A stretch of 52,330 bases of DNA from Actinomycetota bacterium (GTDB taxonomy: Bacteria; Actinomycetota; Actinomycetes; Nanopelagicales; Nanopelagicaceae), in NCBI GenBank assembly GCA_009698845.1, contig WLPI01000003.1, positions 1 to 52,330 of the forward strand. The letters run 5' to 3'. Below, piece by piece: positions 9,124 to 18,727 of this stretch. The stretch's first letter is position 1. Each line of letters opens with the position of its first letter. Position numbers and translations under genes: made by a program. The notes beneath the pieces are model-generated. The model saw only the letters and a program-made list of their open reading frames with translations. It did no database searches and was not told the origin of the DNA.

Positions 9124-9837
9124 CTAGATGCCACTCACATGCAAAGCTTGCCCGATTCCCGCAGTGATGGTCATGCCTAAAATGCCGCCGCCGATGACGC
9201 GCAAGGTAGGGACCATAATCTTCGAACCAGCAATGCGCGCACTGATTACGCCGGTGGCAAGCAGGCCGAGAATAGTGAAGATGACAATACTTGTGGCTGC
9301 GGCGCCGGGAGTTGGCGCAAAGGCTCCAGCAAAGGGAATCAATCCGCCAGCGGTAAATGAGAGCGCTGAAGCAATAGCTGCTTGGACAGGGCGTGCTTTG
9401 GAATGTGGATGTTGACCAAGTTCATCGCGTAGATGCGCTTCAAGAGGATCTCTCTTATGCATCGCTTCAACAACTTGTACCGCAAGTTCACGTGATAGTC
9501 CGCGTTGAATATAAATATGAACAAGTTCTTCAAATTCGCCTTCAGGATCGATCGCTAAATGTTGAATCTCTAGCAAGCGATCAGACTCTTCAATGTCATT
9601 TTGCGAACGAACTGAAACGTATTCACCAACTGCCATAGACATGGCACCGGCTGCAATGCCTGCTGCACCTGCTGTTACTAGGAAACTTTGTTCGCCTGCT
9701 CTTGCCGCTGCGACACCAATCATTAAACTTGCAGTAGAAACCAATCCATCATTTGCGCCAAGTACTGCAGCACGCAACCATCCAGCGCGGTGAGTGCGGT
9801 GATGCAAATTGCGCTGATAGACATCTTCTAAAGCCAT
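9124..9837 (-). CDS. VIT1/CCC1-family membrane protein (iron/manganese transporter-like)
   Basis: 237 aa. Hydrophobic segments lie near residues 22-42 (AAVLGANDGLVSTASLMIG), 55-75, 150-172, 178-200 and 208-232, the five-helix plan of the VIT1/CCC1 family. The first helix carries the family motif GANDGLVSTASL. A charged stretch (~75-148, IEESDRLLEIQHLAID and the MHKRDPLEAHLRDELG region) corresponds to the cytoplasmic metal-binding domain between helices 2 and 3. Family members move Fe2+ or Mn2+ out of the cytoplasm; substrate is not established here. The gene starts 9 nt after lgt and is the last gene of the his-trp-lgt run; gltB begins 90 nt further on. Confidence 0.88.
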   Translation of the reverse strand: MALEDVYQRNLHHRTHRAGWLRAAVLGANDGLVSTASLMIGVAAARAGEQSFLVTAGAAGIAAGAMSMAVGEYVSVRSQNDIEESDRLLEIQHLAIDPEGEFEELVHIYIQRGLSRELAVQVVEAMHKRDPLEAHLRDELGQHPHSKARPVQAAIASALSFTAGGLIPFAGAFAPTPGAAATSIVIFTILGLLATGVISARIAGSKIMVPTLRVIGGGILGMTITAGIGQALHVSGI

Positions 9838-9846
9838 ATCCGAAGC

Positions 9847-10653
9847 CTACCGCGAGGTACGGGAAATCTTCAGGAGGGCAGCGATAGCGCCTGCCACAGC
9901 AAGGATTGCAACGTACTGGTTAAGACGTAATCCTGCCCATTCATGCGCACGATCTATGCGAATGCTTTCGATGATAAATCGTCCTAGCGCATAGAGAAGT
10001 ACATACTGTGAAAAAATAGTTCCTGGTTGTCTTCGGTTGCCAAGTGCAATCAAAATTGCTGCAATTAGGAAGCACCATATGGATTCATAGAGAAATGTTG
10101 GATGGAACGTTCCAAATGATTCAAAGCCACTTGGTCTGGCATATTCTGGAATCTCCAGCGCCCATGGAGCGTTCAGTGGTCTGCCGAATAACTCAGCGTT
10201 AAACCAATTTCCCCAACGTCCTATACCTTGAGCAATCAGTAGGCCAGGTGCAACTGCATCTGCAAAGATAAGAAAAGATGGTAACTCCTTCTTCTTTGCA
10301 ATGTGACGGTAAGAAAAAAACGCGGCGATTACACCTACAGCTATGGCTCCCCAAATTCCCAAACCACCATTCCAGATTTTTACAATGTCGAAAAGGTTTC
10401 CAGCGCGACCAAAATAATCTTCCGGTGTTGTCACTACGTGATACAGGCGTCCACCAATTACTCCGGCAGGTACTGCATAGATTGCGACGTCAGCTACGAC
10501 ACCTTTGCCATTTTCGGTATGCGCACAGAATCGTTTAGTGCCAAGACAAATCGCTGCAGCTACTCCTGCAATGATGCAGAGAGCATAGAAGTGAATGGTG
10601 AAAGGGCCAATTTCCACCGCTGAAGTTGTCGGCGTGGGAATTGCAAAGCGCAA
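9847..10653 (-). CDS. lgt: Phosphatidylglycerol--prolipoprotein diacylglyceryl transferase
   Basis: 268 aa integral membrane enzyme. It attaches diacylglycerol from phosphatidylglycerol to the lipobox cysteine of prolipoproteins, the first step of lipoprotein maturation; LspA, also in this window, does the next. The family signature GRWGNWFNAELFG is at 145-157, with R146 and E154 matching the essential Arg and Glu of the family. FHPTFLYES and the C-terminal GRFIIESIR segment are also conserved. About seven hydrophobic helices can be seen. The ATG at 10651-10653 lies only 3 nt after the dsbA-like stop. lgt follows the trp genes in mycobacteria and streptomycetes as I recall, so the location is conserved. 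Confidence 0.96.
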   Translation of the reverse strand: MRFAIPTPTTSAVEIGPFTIHFYALCIIAGVAAAICLGTKRFCAHTENGKGVVADVAIYAVPAGVIGGRLYHVVTTPEDYFGRAGNLFDIVKIWNGGLGIWGAIAVGVIAAFFSYRHIAKKKELPSFLIFADAVAPGLLIAQGIGRWGNWFNAELFGRPLNAPWALEIPEYARPSGFESFGTFHPTFLYESIWCFLIAAILIALGNRRQPGTIFSQYVLLYALGRFIIESIRIDRAHEWAGLRLNQYVAILAVAGAIAALLKISRTSR

Positions 10654-10656
10654 GAA

Positions 10657-11331
10657 TTATCCGCGCTCTACTGCAGCTTTAAACAAATTGCGATCGTAGT
10701 AGTCGTTGCCACGATTGAGCTCTTTGCCGTTGATAAACACTGTCGGAGTTGAATTCACATTCTTCTTTGCACCTTCAGTCGCAACGTTTCCAACCCAATC
10801 CGCAAACTTGCCTTTGTTTACGCAGGTGGCGAACTTATCTGACGTGATACCGACAGATTTTCCGAATTCAGCAAGATTAGCGTTTGACCAAGCGCCAGAA
10901 TTCTCTTTTGGTTGATTGACGTATAGCAATTTATGGAAATCAAGGAACTTGCCTTCATCGGCCGCGCATGCTGCTGCGTTTGCCGCTGCAATGGATTCTG
11001 GACCTAAGAATGAAAGGGTGTGATACACAACTGTTGCCTTCTTTTCAGCAATGAGAGATTCAAGATAGTCACCTTGTGCTGCTTCAAATTGTCCGCAGAC
11101 TGGGCATTGGAAATCTTCATAAATATCGATAACCGGAACACCCGTAAGTTCGGCGTTGTATGTAATTCCATAACCATGTTTTGCTGAAGCAAAAGTTGGC
11201 ACCGCGGCATCGCTCTTGGTCTGCTTCGAAAGAAGTGTTGGCACGAGCATTATGAGAACAACTCCCACGACAACTCCAATAACTAAGTTGCGAGTAAAAT
11301 TGTCTTTTCCAGGTTGTTGCTTATTGCTCAT
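10657..11331 (-). CDS. Membrane-anchored DsbA-like thioredoxin-fold oxidoreductase
   Basis: 224 aa from ATG 11329-11331, with GGAAAG 6-8 nt upstream; an in-frame TTG 13 codons earlier lacks a ribosome site. One N-terminal transmembrane helix (residues ~15-34, NLVIGVVVGVVLIMLVP) anchors an extracytoplasmic DsbA/thioredoxin domain. The active site is C76-P-V-C79 in YEDFQCPVCGQF, and the cis-Pro loop is NSTPTVFING. An inserted helical region holds a further cysteine pair candidate (AAACAADEG and KFATCVNKG). It probably makes or rearranges disulfides in exported proteins. It overlaps the MauE-like gene by 11 nt, a strong hint that the two products are functional partners. Confidence 0.9.
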   Translation of the reverse strand: MSNKQQPGKDNFTRNLVIGVVVGVVLIMLVPTLLSKQTKSDAAVPTFASAKHGYGITYNAELTGVPVIDIYEDFQCPVCGQFEAAQGDYLESLIAEKKATVVYHTLSFLGPESIAAANAAACAADEGKFLDFHKLLYVNQPKENSGAWSNANLAEFGKSVGITSDKFATCVNKGKFADWVGNVATEGAKKNVNSTPTVFINGKELNRGNDYYDRNLFKAAVERG

Positions 11332-11815
11332 CTTTGCTTTCCTTTTGGTCCGGGGTGTCGTGAGTGGCAAATTTATCTAGGGCAAATTTACTTTGTGGCA
11401 AGAGAAATAGGTAAATTCCCATGACGGCTAGCCCAAGATCACGCAAGAGTTTGGGCAAGTAGTTGGCAGTGCCAGGCTCAACTGGGCCTCCACCACCGAA
11501 GCAACCGCAATCAATCGAAAGTCCACGGGCCCAAGCCCATGAAATTCCAAATGAGAAGGCAAGCATCAGGACGGCTCCTGCTAATCCTATAAACCGGGTT
11601 CCTGCCCCGAGAATGAGAAGTATTCCCATTCCAATTTCTGCAAACGGCAAAACTATTCCCATAAAATTTGCAAAACCAACAGGTAGAAGCTCAAAGGCAC
11701 GAACTGCCATCTGTGATTTATCAAGCTCTTGAAATTTCAGCAAACCGGCAGCGAGCAAGACTCCACCAAGTGTCAATCGAGAGATTAATCCGATCCATGG
11801 TTTCAACGCAGTCAT
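11321..11815 (-). CDS. MauE/DoxX-family membrane protein
   Basis: 164 aa with four hydrophobic segments (about residues 8-25, 47-70, 74-97 and 124-142), the MauE/DoxX plan. Between helices 3 and 4 is a Cys-x-Cys motif, C103-G-C105, in IDCGCFGGGG, predicted near a membrane face. MauE-like proteins are proposed to assist disulfide formation, like DsbB or VKOR. The start codon overlaps the trpA stop (ATGA) and the stop lies inside the dsbA-like start, so it is translated between trpA and dsbA. The acidic tail (DTPDQKESKDEQ) is low-complexity. A quinone-linked re-oxidation role for the DsbA-like neighbour is inference. Confidence 0.85.
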   Translation of the reverse strand: MTALKPWIGLISRLTLGGVLLAAGLLKFQELDKSQMAVRAFELLPVGFANFMGIVLPFAEIGMGILLILGAGTRFIGLAGAVLMLAFSFGISWAWARGLSIDCGCFGGGGPVEPGTANYLPKLLRDLGLAVMGIYLFLLPQSKFALDKFATHDTPDQKESKDEQ

Positions 11816-12615
11816 CGTCCCTCACGAACTCCTAACGCAAGTTGTTCCGCTAATTCCTTTACAGCCTGTACACCTGCTGCTTCATCAGGTGCATCGATAA
11901 TCTTATTGATAAATGCTGACCCAACAATGACGCCGTCAGCGTAACCTGCAACACCTTTTGCCTGTTCGCGAGTTGAAACTCCAAGCCCGACAGCCACTGG
12001 TGTGTCTGTGACTGACCGCACTCGGGCAACTAAATCTGGGGCGCCACTCGAGACAGCGGTACGTGTGCCAGTTACTCCCATCAAACTTGCTACATATACA
12101 AATCCGGAACATCGCGCAGTTACTTGGCCTAAGCGTGAATCAGTTGTGCTTGGAGCCACTACATAAATTGGATTGATTCCAATTTTTTCTACTGCAGCTT
12201 TCCAGTCGGAAGATTCTTCAATAGTGAGGTCTGGAGTGATGACGCCAGATCCACCATTGTCTGCAATAGATAGTGCAAATTTTTCAACACCGTACTTTTC
12301 TATCGGGTTCCAGTACGTCATGACAACTGCTGGAACACCTAAGTCGGTTGCATATTTCAGAGCATCGAAAACCTCTGCGGCGCCTGTACCTTGCGAAAGC
12401 GCTTTATCTGCGGCTGCTTGAATAGTGGGCCCATCCATAACTGGATCGCTATATGGAAAACCTATTTCGATTGCGTCAACTCCACCATCAACGAAAGCTT
12501 TGATGATTTTCTTGCAGCCTTCTTGGCTAGGAAATCCTGCCGGTATGTAGGCAATAAGTGCTGCACGATTCTCTGAACGTACTTTTACGAATAGCGATGC
12601 TAGTGGTGTCTGCAT
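11812..12615 (-). CDS. trpA: Tryptophan synthase alpha chain
   Basis: 267 aa TIM barrel that cleaves indole-3-glycerol phosphate to indole and glyceraldehyde 3-phosphate in the alpha2-beta2 complex with TrpB. Catalytic residues are E50 (AIEIGFPYSDP) and D61 (MDGPTIQAA), matching Glu49 and Asp60 of the Salmonella enzyme. The phosphate-binding loops YVASLMGVTGTR and VGLGVSTREQA, then DGVIVGSAFIN, are present. The ATG at 12613-12615 follows the trpB stop with zero intergenic bases. The stop overlaps the next gene's ATG. Confidence 0.97.
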   Translation of the reverse strand: MQTPLASLFVKVRSENRAALIAYIPAGFPSQEGCKKIIKAFVDGGVDAIEIGFPYSDPVMDGPTIQAAADKALSQGTGAAEVFDALKYATDLGVPAVVMTYWNPIEKYGVEKFALSIADNGGSGVITPDLTIEESSDWKAAVEKIGINPIYVVAPSTTDSRLGQVTARCSGFVYVASLMGVTGTRTAVSSGAPDLVARVRSVTDTPVAVGLGVSTREQAKGVAGYADGVIVGSAFINKIIDAPDEAAGVQAVKELAEQLALGVREGR

Positions 12616-13809
12616 TTAAAGAGGAATTCCGAAGTACTGCGCAGCTGTTTGTACATCTTTATCCCCGCGCCCAGAAAGATTAATGAGAATGACAGCATTT
12701 GGTCCTAATTCTTTCCCAACCTGCATAGCTCCTGCCAATGCATGTGCAGTTTCGATAGCAGGAATGATTCCTTCGGTTTTTGAAAGAATCGAGAATGCTT
12801 CCATCGCTTGCGCATCTGTAATCGCACGATATTCAGCCCGACCGATGTCATGCAGATATGCATGCTCTGGTCCGACACCTGGATAATCAAGACCTGCCGA
12901 AATTGAATGAGACTCAATGGTCTGTCCATTTTCATCTTGCAATACGTACGTACGATTTCCATGAAGCACGCCAGGTGATCCACCAGTAATCGTTGCCGCA
13001 TGGCGACCAGTTTCAACTCCGTCACCAGCTGCTTCTAAACCAATAAGGCGGACCTCACGATCTGAGATAAAGGGGTGGAAGATTCCTATTGCATTTGATC
13101 CGCCACCTACACAGGCAAGAACTGCATCAGGCAATCTTCCAGTGAGTTCTAAAACTTGTTCACGTGCTTCTTCACCAATTATCTTGTGAAAATCGCGAAC
13201 CATAGATGGAAAAGGATGTGGACCAGCTACCGTACCTAATAGGTAATGTGTTGTTTCGACATTGGTAACCCAATCTCTCATCGCCTCGTTAATCGCATCT
13301 TTCAATGTTTTAGAGCCAGATGTCACTGGGATTACTTCTGCGCCTAACAACTTCATTCGTGCAACGTTGAGAGCTTGCCGCTTCGTGTCTTCTTCTCCCA
13401 TGTACACAACACAATCCAGACCCATAAGCGCTGCTGCAGTTGCTGATGCAACTCCATGTTGACCTGCTCCGGTTTCTGCGATGATTCGTTTTTTGCCCAT
13501 GCGTTTAGTAAGAAGTGCTTGTCCTAAAACATTATTAATCTTGTGACTTCCTGTGTGATTTAAATCTTCACGCTTCAAGATAATTCGAGCACCACCCGCG
13601 TGCTCAGCAAATCGTTTTGCCTCTGTGATGATGCTAGGTCGACCGGTGTATGTGCGGTGAAGTTCGGCTAGCTCTTCGATAAATACTGGATCAGTTTGCG
13701 CAGCAATTCGCGCAGCATCGAGTTCTTCGAGTGCACCAATGAGAGCCTCTGGAACAAATCGACCACCATAAGGACCAAAATGGCCAGCTAGTTCTTGCAT
13801 GGTCGTCAT
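12616..13809 (-). CDS. trpB: Tryptophan synthase beta chain
   Basis: 397 aa PLP enzyme joining indole and serine to make tryptophan. The PLP Lys is K90 in [10 protein letters not shown]. The phosphate-binding loop [11 protein letters not shown] and the motif [10 protein letters not shown] are intact. N-terminal [10 protein letters not shown] is the standard TrpB1 opening. Two ATGs (13807-13809 and 13798-13800) could start it; the first is chosen for length. Neither has a clear ribosome site, and TAGTCT lies 7 nt before the first ATG, so either coupling from trpC (10-nt gap) or a weak internal promoter is possible. trpA follows directly. Confidence 0.97.
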   Translation of the reverse strand: MTTMQELAGHFGPYGGRFVPEALIGALEELDAARIAAQTDPVFIEELAELHRTYTGRPSIITEAKRFAEHAGGARIILKREDLNHTGSHKINNVLGQALLTKRMGKKRIIAETGAGQHGVASATAAALMGLDCVVYMGEEDTKRQALNVARMKLLGAEVIPVTSGSKTLKDAINEAMRDWVTNVETTHYLLGTVAGPHPFPSMVRDFHKIIGEEAREQVLELTGRLPDAVLACVGGGSNAIGIFHPFISDREVRLIGLEAAGDGVETGRHAATITGGSPGVLHGNRTYVLQDENGQTIESHSISAGLDYPGVGPEHAYLHDIGRAEYRAITDAQAMEAFSILSKTEGIIPAIETAHALAGAMQVGKELGPNAVILINLSGRGDKDVQTAAQYFGIPL

Positions 13810-13819
13810 GAGGCAAAGA

Positions 13820-14593
13820 CTACCTGTGACCTAGCAACTCTTGCATGGCGGAAATTGGATCCCCAGATTTCACAAGAGCTTCCCCTACCAAAATCACACT
13901 CGCTCCGACGCTCTGGGCGAGTTCAACATCTATGTGCGTAGAAATTCCAGACTCTGCCACTCGAATAATCTCGGATGGGATTTCGGGGATGAGTTCGGAA
14001 AATGCCTGTGTATCCACCTCGAGGGTTTTCAAGTTTCTTGAATTAACGCCAATCATCCGTGGAGAAATTTCCATTGCACTTTCTAGTTCTTGCCCCGTAT
14101 GGACTTCTACAAGCACCGACATACCTAATTCAGTTGAAAGATCGTAGAAATCTCTTAGTTGTGATTTAGACAGTGCAGCAACTATCAGTAGAACGATGTC
14201 AGCACCGTGCGCACGAGCTTCAAGGAATTGGTATTCATCAACCATAAAATCTTTACGCAATACAGGAATTGAAATTCTCTTCTTCACCGCATCGAGATCT
14301 TCAAGTGATCCGCTAAATCTTCTTCGTTCAGTCAGAACACTTACGGCACCTGCGCCAGCTTCTTGATACTGCTCTGCAAGCGCTGCTGGATCTGTAATCG
14401 ATGCCAAAGAACCCTTGCTTGGTGAAGAACGTTTAACTTCTGCGATGACGTTCATCTCGTTACGTGACAGTGATAGATATCCGTCGAGTGGTGCAGATGC
14501 ACGCTCCATCGCCTCGTGGACTTGCGACAAAGGTAAACGTCGGGCTGCTAGATCTTCACGCACGCCTTCAATGATTGAATCTAGAACGCTCAT
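13820..14593 (-). CDS. trpC: Indole-3-glycerol phosphate synthase
   Basis: 257 aa TIM barrel. It closes the indole ring from carboxyphenylaminodeoxyribulose phosphate. Family motifs are [13 protein letters not shown] (E52, K54), [11 protein letters not shown] with the second catalytic Lys, [11 protein letters not shown] and VAESGI. It is single-function, with no fused TrpF domain. Its ATG overlaps the stop of the small membrane-protein gene upstream (ATGA). Confidence 0.97.
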   Translation of the reverse strand: MSVLDSIIEGVREDLAARRLPLSQVHEAMERASAPLDGYLSLSRNEMNVIAEVKRSSPSKGSLASITDPAALAEQYQEAGAGAVSVLTERRRFSGSLEDLDAVKKRISIPVLRKDFMVDEYQFLEARAHGADIVLLIVAALSKSQLRDFYDLSTELGMSVLVEVHTGQELESAMEISPRMIGVNSRNLKTLEVDTQAFSELIPEIPSEIIRVAESGISTHIDVELAQSVGASVILVGEALVKSGDPISAMQELLGHR

Positions 14594-14775
14594 GGTTTGT
14601 CTTCAATCGTCTTGTCTTGAGTGTTCTTATCATCAGTTGGATCAATTCCTTTATCAATCGCGTTCCACTCAGAGAGTTCTCGTGGTGCCCGCTCGTATCG
14701 ATTCGATAACTTCAGGGAGCGGCTCAAGACGATTGCAATTGATGCAACGGCCAAGAGGGAGAGAAATAGTTTCAC
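14590..14775 (-). CDS. Small single-pass membrane protein in the trpE-trpC gap
   Basis: 61 aa, start GTG at 14773-14775 with GAAGAA just upstream. One N-terminal hydrophobic helix (LFLSLLAVASIAIVLS, ~3-18), then a basic stretch (RSLKLSNRYERAPREL) and a highly acidic, low-complexity tail rich in Asp, Lys and Thr. It sits 10 nt after trpE and overlaps trpC by 4 nt, so it is almost certainly expressed with them. Many actinobacteria have a larger tryptophan-associated membrane protein at this place; this could be a reduced version or an unrelated replacement. No enzymatic motif is seen and I assign no function. Confidence 0.65.
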   Translation of the reverse strand: MKLFLSLLAVASIAIVLSRSLKLSNRYERAPRELSEWNAIDKGIDPTDDKNTQDKTIEDKP

Positions 14776-14785
14776 TTCTTCGCTC

Positions 14786-16267
14786 TTATTTCTTTAATTC
14801 ATTCGCTGCAGCTATTGCACCCAATACGGCAGCTGCCTTGTTAAGAGTCTCTTCATTTTCAGAAGCTGGATCAGAATCTGCTACGACACCAGCACCGGCT
14901 TGAACATAGGCAACTCCGTTATGAATGAGCGCTGTTCGAATTGCAATACATGTATCGATATTGCCAGTGAAATCAAAATACCCGATTGCGCCGCCATAGA
15001 GGGCGCGTCTGGTTGGTTCGAGTGATTCAATGATTTCCATAGCGCGTGGTTTTGGTGCACCAGAGAGCGTGCCGGCTGGGAACACTGAGAAGAGTGCATC
15101 GATTGGTGCGGAGTTCTTTCCGAGTTTCCCAATAACAGTAGAAACAATATGCATCACATGCGAATAACGTTCTATATGCATAAAGTCGATAACCTCAACT
15201 GTGCCCGGAGCGCAGACGCGTCCCAAATCGTTGCGCCCAAGATCTACCAACATCAGGTGCTCCGCCCGCTCTTTAGGATCTGCAAGGAGTTCTTCGCCTA
15301 AGCGAATATCTTCTTCAATGGACGCTGAGCGTTTACGCGTTCCAGCGATTGGATGCACCATCACCTGAATTCCGGTAACTTTCACAAGCGCTTCTGGGCT
15401 TGAACCTACAACGTCATAGCCATCTTCAAATCTAAAGAGGTACATGTACGGACTCGGGTTGTTAAGTCGCAGCATGCGATAGATATCTAGCGCATCTGCC
15501 TTGGTATCCATTGCAAATCTTTGCGAGATAACTATCTGGAAAGCCTCTCCAGCACGGATTTCTTCTTTAGCTATCTCGACTTTGGTAATGAATTCCTCTG
15601 AGGAAAGATTTCGCGAAAACTCTGGTGCCGTGCGAGCCGGAATTTGTGCCACATCTCCAGCAAGTGGAGTCAGTAACTCGTTCTGCATGCGATCCAAACG
15701 TGCAACTGCCTCAACGTAAGACTCGTCAATTCGTTGATCTGAACCGTCCCAATTGATGGCATTAGCAATCAAAATAATGGTTCCATCACTGTGATCCATA
15801 ACCGCCAAATCACTTGTGAGCATAAAAGTTATTTCAGGAAGAGCGATATCTTTCCTGGATAACTCTGGAAGTTTTTCAAGACGACGAACGGCGTCATAAC
15901 CCATATAGCCAACAAGTCCACCAGTCAGTGTTGGAAGTCCTTCAATTTTTGGGGACTTCAAATGTGCGACGGTAAGTCGTAGAGCAGTGAGCGGATCCAT
16001 GCCGACAGGTACTCCCGCGGGAGGTGTGCCAATCCACACTGCTGCCCCATCTTTTTCAGTCAGTGAAGTTTGGCTATGTGCCCCAATAAATGAATATCGT
16101 GACCACACTCCCCCATGCTCTGCAGATTCCAAAAGAAATGTTCCAGGTCTGTTGTGTGCTAATTTTTTATAGATATTTACAGGTGTTTCTCCGTCGGCAA
16201 TTAGTTTGCGGTAGACAGGGATTACATTGTTGCTCTTTGCGTACTCGCGAAATTCCTCGATCTTCAT
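14786..16267 (-). CDS. trpE: Anthranilate synthase component I
   Basis: 493 aa. It converts chorismate to anthranilate, using ammonia from a separate TrpG amidotransferase that is not in this window. N-terminal LLESAEHGG (residues 45-53) is the tryptophan feedback-binding motif, with the [10 protein letters not shown] segment. The chorismate-binding C-terminal half carries [30 protein letters not shown] and [21 protein letters not shown]. The start overlaps the hisI stop (ATGA), so the tryptophan genes are read through from the histidine genes. trpD is not in this operon here. Confidence 0.97.
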   Translation of the reverse strand: MKIEEFREYAKSNNVIPVYRKLIADGETPVNIYKKLAHNRPGTFLLESAEHGGVWSRYSFIGAHSQTSLTEKDGAAVWIGTPPAGVPVGMDPLTALRLTVAHLKSPKIEGLPTLTGGLVGYMGYDAVRRLEKLPELSRKDIALPEITFMLTSDLAVMDHSDGTIILIANAINWDGSDQRIDESYVEAVARLDRMQNELLTPLAGDVAQIPARTAPEFSRNLSSEEFITKVEIAKEEIRAGEAFQIVISQRFAMDTKADALDIYRMLRLNNPSPYMYLFRFEDGYDVVGSSPEALVKVTGIQVMVHPIAGTRKRSASIEEDIRLGEELLADPKERAEHLMLVDLGRNDLGRVCAPGTVEVIDFMHIERYSHVMHIVSTVIGKLGKNSAPIDALFSVFPAGTLSGAPKPRAMEIIESLEPTRRALYGGAIGYFDFTGNIDTCIAIRTALIHNGVAYVQAGAGVVADSDPASENEETLNKAAAVLGAIAAANELKK

Positions 16268-16623
16268 GCAGAGTCACTTACTGTTGAAGTGGGTAGAGAG
16301 CGATAAAAACATGAAGCGTTACCTGTGTGACATGCAGCTCCGGATTGCTCGACCGAAATCAAAAGCGCATCACCATCACAATCAAGTGCAACTGAGTGAA
16401 CCAATTGAGTGTGTCCCGAAGTTTCGCCTTTAATCCACAACTCATTTCGGCTTCGTGAAAAGTACGTGGCTTTTCCTGTCTGAAGCGTCATCGCAAGAGA
16501 TTCGGAGTTCATATAAGCAAGCATGAGAACTTCTTTAGTTACGAAATCCTGAGCAATCGCCGGGATAAGCAAGTCGGGATCCTTGAGAAGAGCAGAAACC
16601 TCAGGGGGAAGTTGATAGCTCAT
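16264..16623 (-). CDS. hisI: Phosphoribosyl-AMP cyclohydrolase
   Basis: 119 aa, single-domain enzyme opening the purine ring of PR-AMP in histidine synthesis. Metal-binding residues are D81, C82, D83 and D85 (DCDGDAL) and the Zn cysteines C98 and C105 in [12 protein letters not shown]. The hisE pyrophosphohydrolase domain is absent, so a separate hisE is expected elsewhere. It follows hisF by 14 nt and overlaps trpE. Confidence 0.96.
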   Translation of the reverse strand: MSYQLPPEVSALLKDPDLLIPAIAQDFVTKEVLMLAYMNSESLAMTLQTGKATYFSRSRNELWIKGETSGHTQLVHSVALDCDGDALLISVEQSGAACHTGNASCFYRSLPTSTVSDSA

Positions 16624-16637
16624 ACGCTTATTCTGCC

Positions 16638-17411
16638 TTACGCCGTATGTGCGTTGCGCACTGAATAGTTGTTCTTACTCAGGTGCTTCTTCACATCGCC
16701 GATGCGATGGACTCCGAAGTGGAAAACACTTGCCGCCAATAGCGCATCCGCCCCCGCATCTAGTGCAGCGCTAAAATCCTCCAGCGCCCCCGCTCCGCCA
16801 CTTGCTATCAGTGGCACCTTTGAGACAGCGCGTACTGCAGTAATCATGCCAATGTCATATCCGGCGCGAGTTCCATCGGCATCCATAGAATTTAAAAGAA
16901 TTTCGCCAACTCCGAGTTCGCATGCTTTCTCCACCCAAGTCAGTGCATCTAATCCAGCGCTTTCTCTGCCACCGTGTGTTGTGACTTCGAAACCAGATTC
17001 CGTACGTGCACGCCGTGCATCAATAGAAATAACCAGGACTTGCGATCCAAAACGATCTGCAATTTCAGCGATAAGTTCGGGGCGAGCAATTGCCGCAGTA
17101 TTAATACTTACCTTGTCGGCACCTGCTCTGAGTAAGCGATCGACATCTTCAACGGTGCGAATGCCGCCGCCTACAGTAAGTGGAATGAAGACTTGTTCTG
17201 CAGTTCTTCTCACAACATCCAATGTGGTTTCTCGCCCAGCAACGCTTGCAGAAATATCAAGAAAAGTTAATTCATCTGCACCTTCTCTTCCGTACAGTGC
17301 AGCCATCTCTACGGGGTCTCCGGCGTCAACCAGATTTGTGAAATTGACTCCCTTGACTACGCGCCCATCAGTCACATCAAGGCACGGAATAATTCGAACT
17401 GAAAGTGTCAT
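16638..17411 (-). CDS. hisF: Imidazole glycerol phosphate synthase cyclase subunit
   Basis: 257 aa TIM barrel. With ammonia from HisH it turns PRFAR into imidazole glycerol phosphate and AICAR. Catalytic D12 lies in [16 protein letters not shown]; the second Asp is in [15 protein letters not shown]; phosphate loops are TVGGGIRT and [11 protein letters not shown]. The ATG overlaps the priA stop by 4 nt. Confidence 0.97.
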   Translation of the reverse strand: MTLSVRIIPCLDVTDGRVVKGVNFTNLVDAGDPVEMAALYGREGADELTFLDISASVAGRETTLDVVRRTAEQVFIPLTVGGGIRTVEDVDRLLRAGADKVSINTAAIARPELIAEIADRFGSQVLVISIDARRARTESGFEVTTHGGRESAGLDALTWVEKACELGVGEILLNSMDADGTRAGYDIGMITAVRAVSKVPLIASGGAGALEDFSAALDAGADALLAASVFHFGVHRIGDVKKHLSKNNYSVRNAHTA

Positions 17412-18133
17412 GATTTAGTGAGTTCCAACGCTTGCTGCAATGTGAATGCACCGGCATAGAGCGCCTTGCCAACAATCGCACCTTCAACACCAGTTGCATG
17501 AAGTGAGATGAGCGCTGAGATATCTTCAAGTGAAGAGATACCACCGGATGCAACTACTGGAGCCTTCGTCACAGCACACACTTCTGCAAGAAGGGTGAGG
17601 TTTGGACCTTTCAGAGTTCCATCTTTAGTTACATCTGTAACTACATACCGTTGGCAACCATCGCGCTCTAATCGTTCGATAGTTTCAAAGAGGTCACCAC
17701 CTTCTTGCGTCCAACCACGCGCTGCCAAAACATGACCTCTCACGTCAAGACCTACTGCAATTCGATCCCCATGTTCTGCAATAACTCGAGCAGTCCATTC
17801 AGGATTTTCAAGAGCGGCAGTACCTAGATTTACTCGTCTACATCCGGTGGCAAGTGCGCGAGCAAGTGATTGATCATCGCGGATTCCACCAGAGAGCTCG
17901 ACTTTAATATCTAATTTTCCTACCACCTCTGCCAAGAGCGCACTATTTTCTCCACGACCAAATGCAGCATCTAAATCAACAAGGTGAAGCCACTCAGCAC
18001 CTGCTGCTTGAAATTCCAAAGCAACTTCTAGTGGGTTGCCATATGCCGTTTCGGCGCTGAGCTCTCCTTGCACGAGTCTTACAGCGCGAGCATCTTTTAC
18101 ATCTACGGCTGGCAGAAGTTCTAAGTAGCTCAT
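17408..18133 (-). CDS. priA: PriA: bifunctional HisA/TrpF isomerase
   Basis: 241 aa beta-alpha barrel. It has D11 (LLPAVDVKD), R19, the R139-G-W141 motif ([12 protein letters not shown]) and D171 (DVTKDG), the arrangement used by actinobacterial PriA. That enzyme isomerises both ProFAR (histidine) and phosphoribosylanthranilate (tryptophan). The adjoining tryptophan genes lack trpF, which fits a dual role. Overlaps hisH and hisF by 4 nt each. Dual activity is inferred from motif and context. Confidence 0.93.
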   Translation of the reverse strand: MSYLELLPAVDVKDARAVRLVQGELSAETAYGNPLEVALEFQAAGAEWLHLVDLDAAFGRGENSALLAEVVGKLDIKVELSGGIRDDQSLARALATGCRRVNLGTAALENPEWTARVIAEHGDRIAVGLDVRGHVLAARGWTQEGGDLFETIERLERDGCQRYVVTDVTKDGTLKGPNLTLLAEVCAVTKAPVVASGGISSLEDISALISLHATGVEGAIVGKALYAGAFTLQQALELTKS

Positions 18134-18723
18134 AACGTTGAAATCCAGTTCTCAATCAGTTGTAAACCTGCCTCGCCTGACTTCTCAGGATGGAATTGAG
18201 TTGCAGAGATAACACCGTCTTCTACTGCGGCAAGAAAGTCTTCACCATGATGTGAAAATGTAGAGAATTCTCCCGCACTGTCCTTAACCGCAAACGAATG
18301 AACGAAGTAGAAAGACTCATTCTCAATTCCTGTAAAGAGCTTGCTCGAAGGGTGCACTGACACGGTATTCCATCCCATGTGCGGCAAGATTGGCGCATCA
18401 AGTTTCTCAACCGTGTTCTTCCAGATTCCTACTCCTTTATGATTTCCATGTTCAATTCCATGTGCGAAGAGAATTTGCATCCCGACACAGATGCCGAGAG
18501 TCTGACGCTTAAGCGCAATTCTCTCCCGTACTAATTGATCTCCACGCACAGCGATTAATCCATTCATACAAGCTGCGAATGCACCCACGCCAGGAACAAC
18601 TAACCCCTCAGCATTGAGTGCAGTTTCGTAATCAGAAGTAATCAGCACTTCACGCCCACTGGTTTCGAAAGCACGTTGTGCAGAGCGAAGATTTCCAGAT
18701 CCGTAATCGAGAATTGCAATCAC
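18130..18723 (-). CDS. hisH: Imidazole glycerol phosphate synthase glutamine amidotransferase subunit
   Basis: 197 aa class I amidotransferase giving ammonia to HisF. The catalytic triad is C79 (LGICVGMQ), H178 and E180 (QFHPEKSGE). PGVGAF at 44-49 is the oxyanion-loop region of HisH. Start GTG at 18721-18723, 4 nt after the hisB stop; stop overlaps priA (ATGA). Confidence 0.97.
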   Translation of the reverse strand: MIAILDYGSGNLRSAQRAFETSGREVLITSDYETALNAEGLVVPGVGAFAACMNGLIAVRGDQLVRERIALKRQTLGICVGMQILFAHGIEHGNHKGVGIWKNTVEKLDAPILPHMGWNTVSVHPSSKLFTGIENESFYFVHSFAVKDSAGEFSTFSHHGEDFLAAVEDGVISATQFHPEKSGEAGLQLIENWISTL

Positions 18724-18727
18724 GAAA

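Noticed and set aside
16669-17418. Open plus-strand frame of 249 codons opposite hisF
   Set aside because: It is a shadow of hisF: no family resemblance, Ser/Pro/Arg-rich and lacking its own ribosome site.
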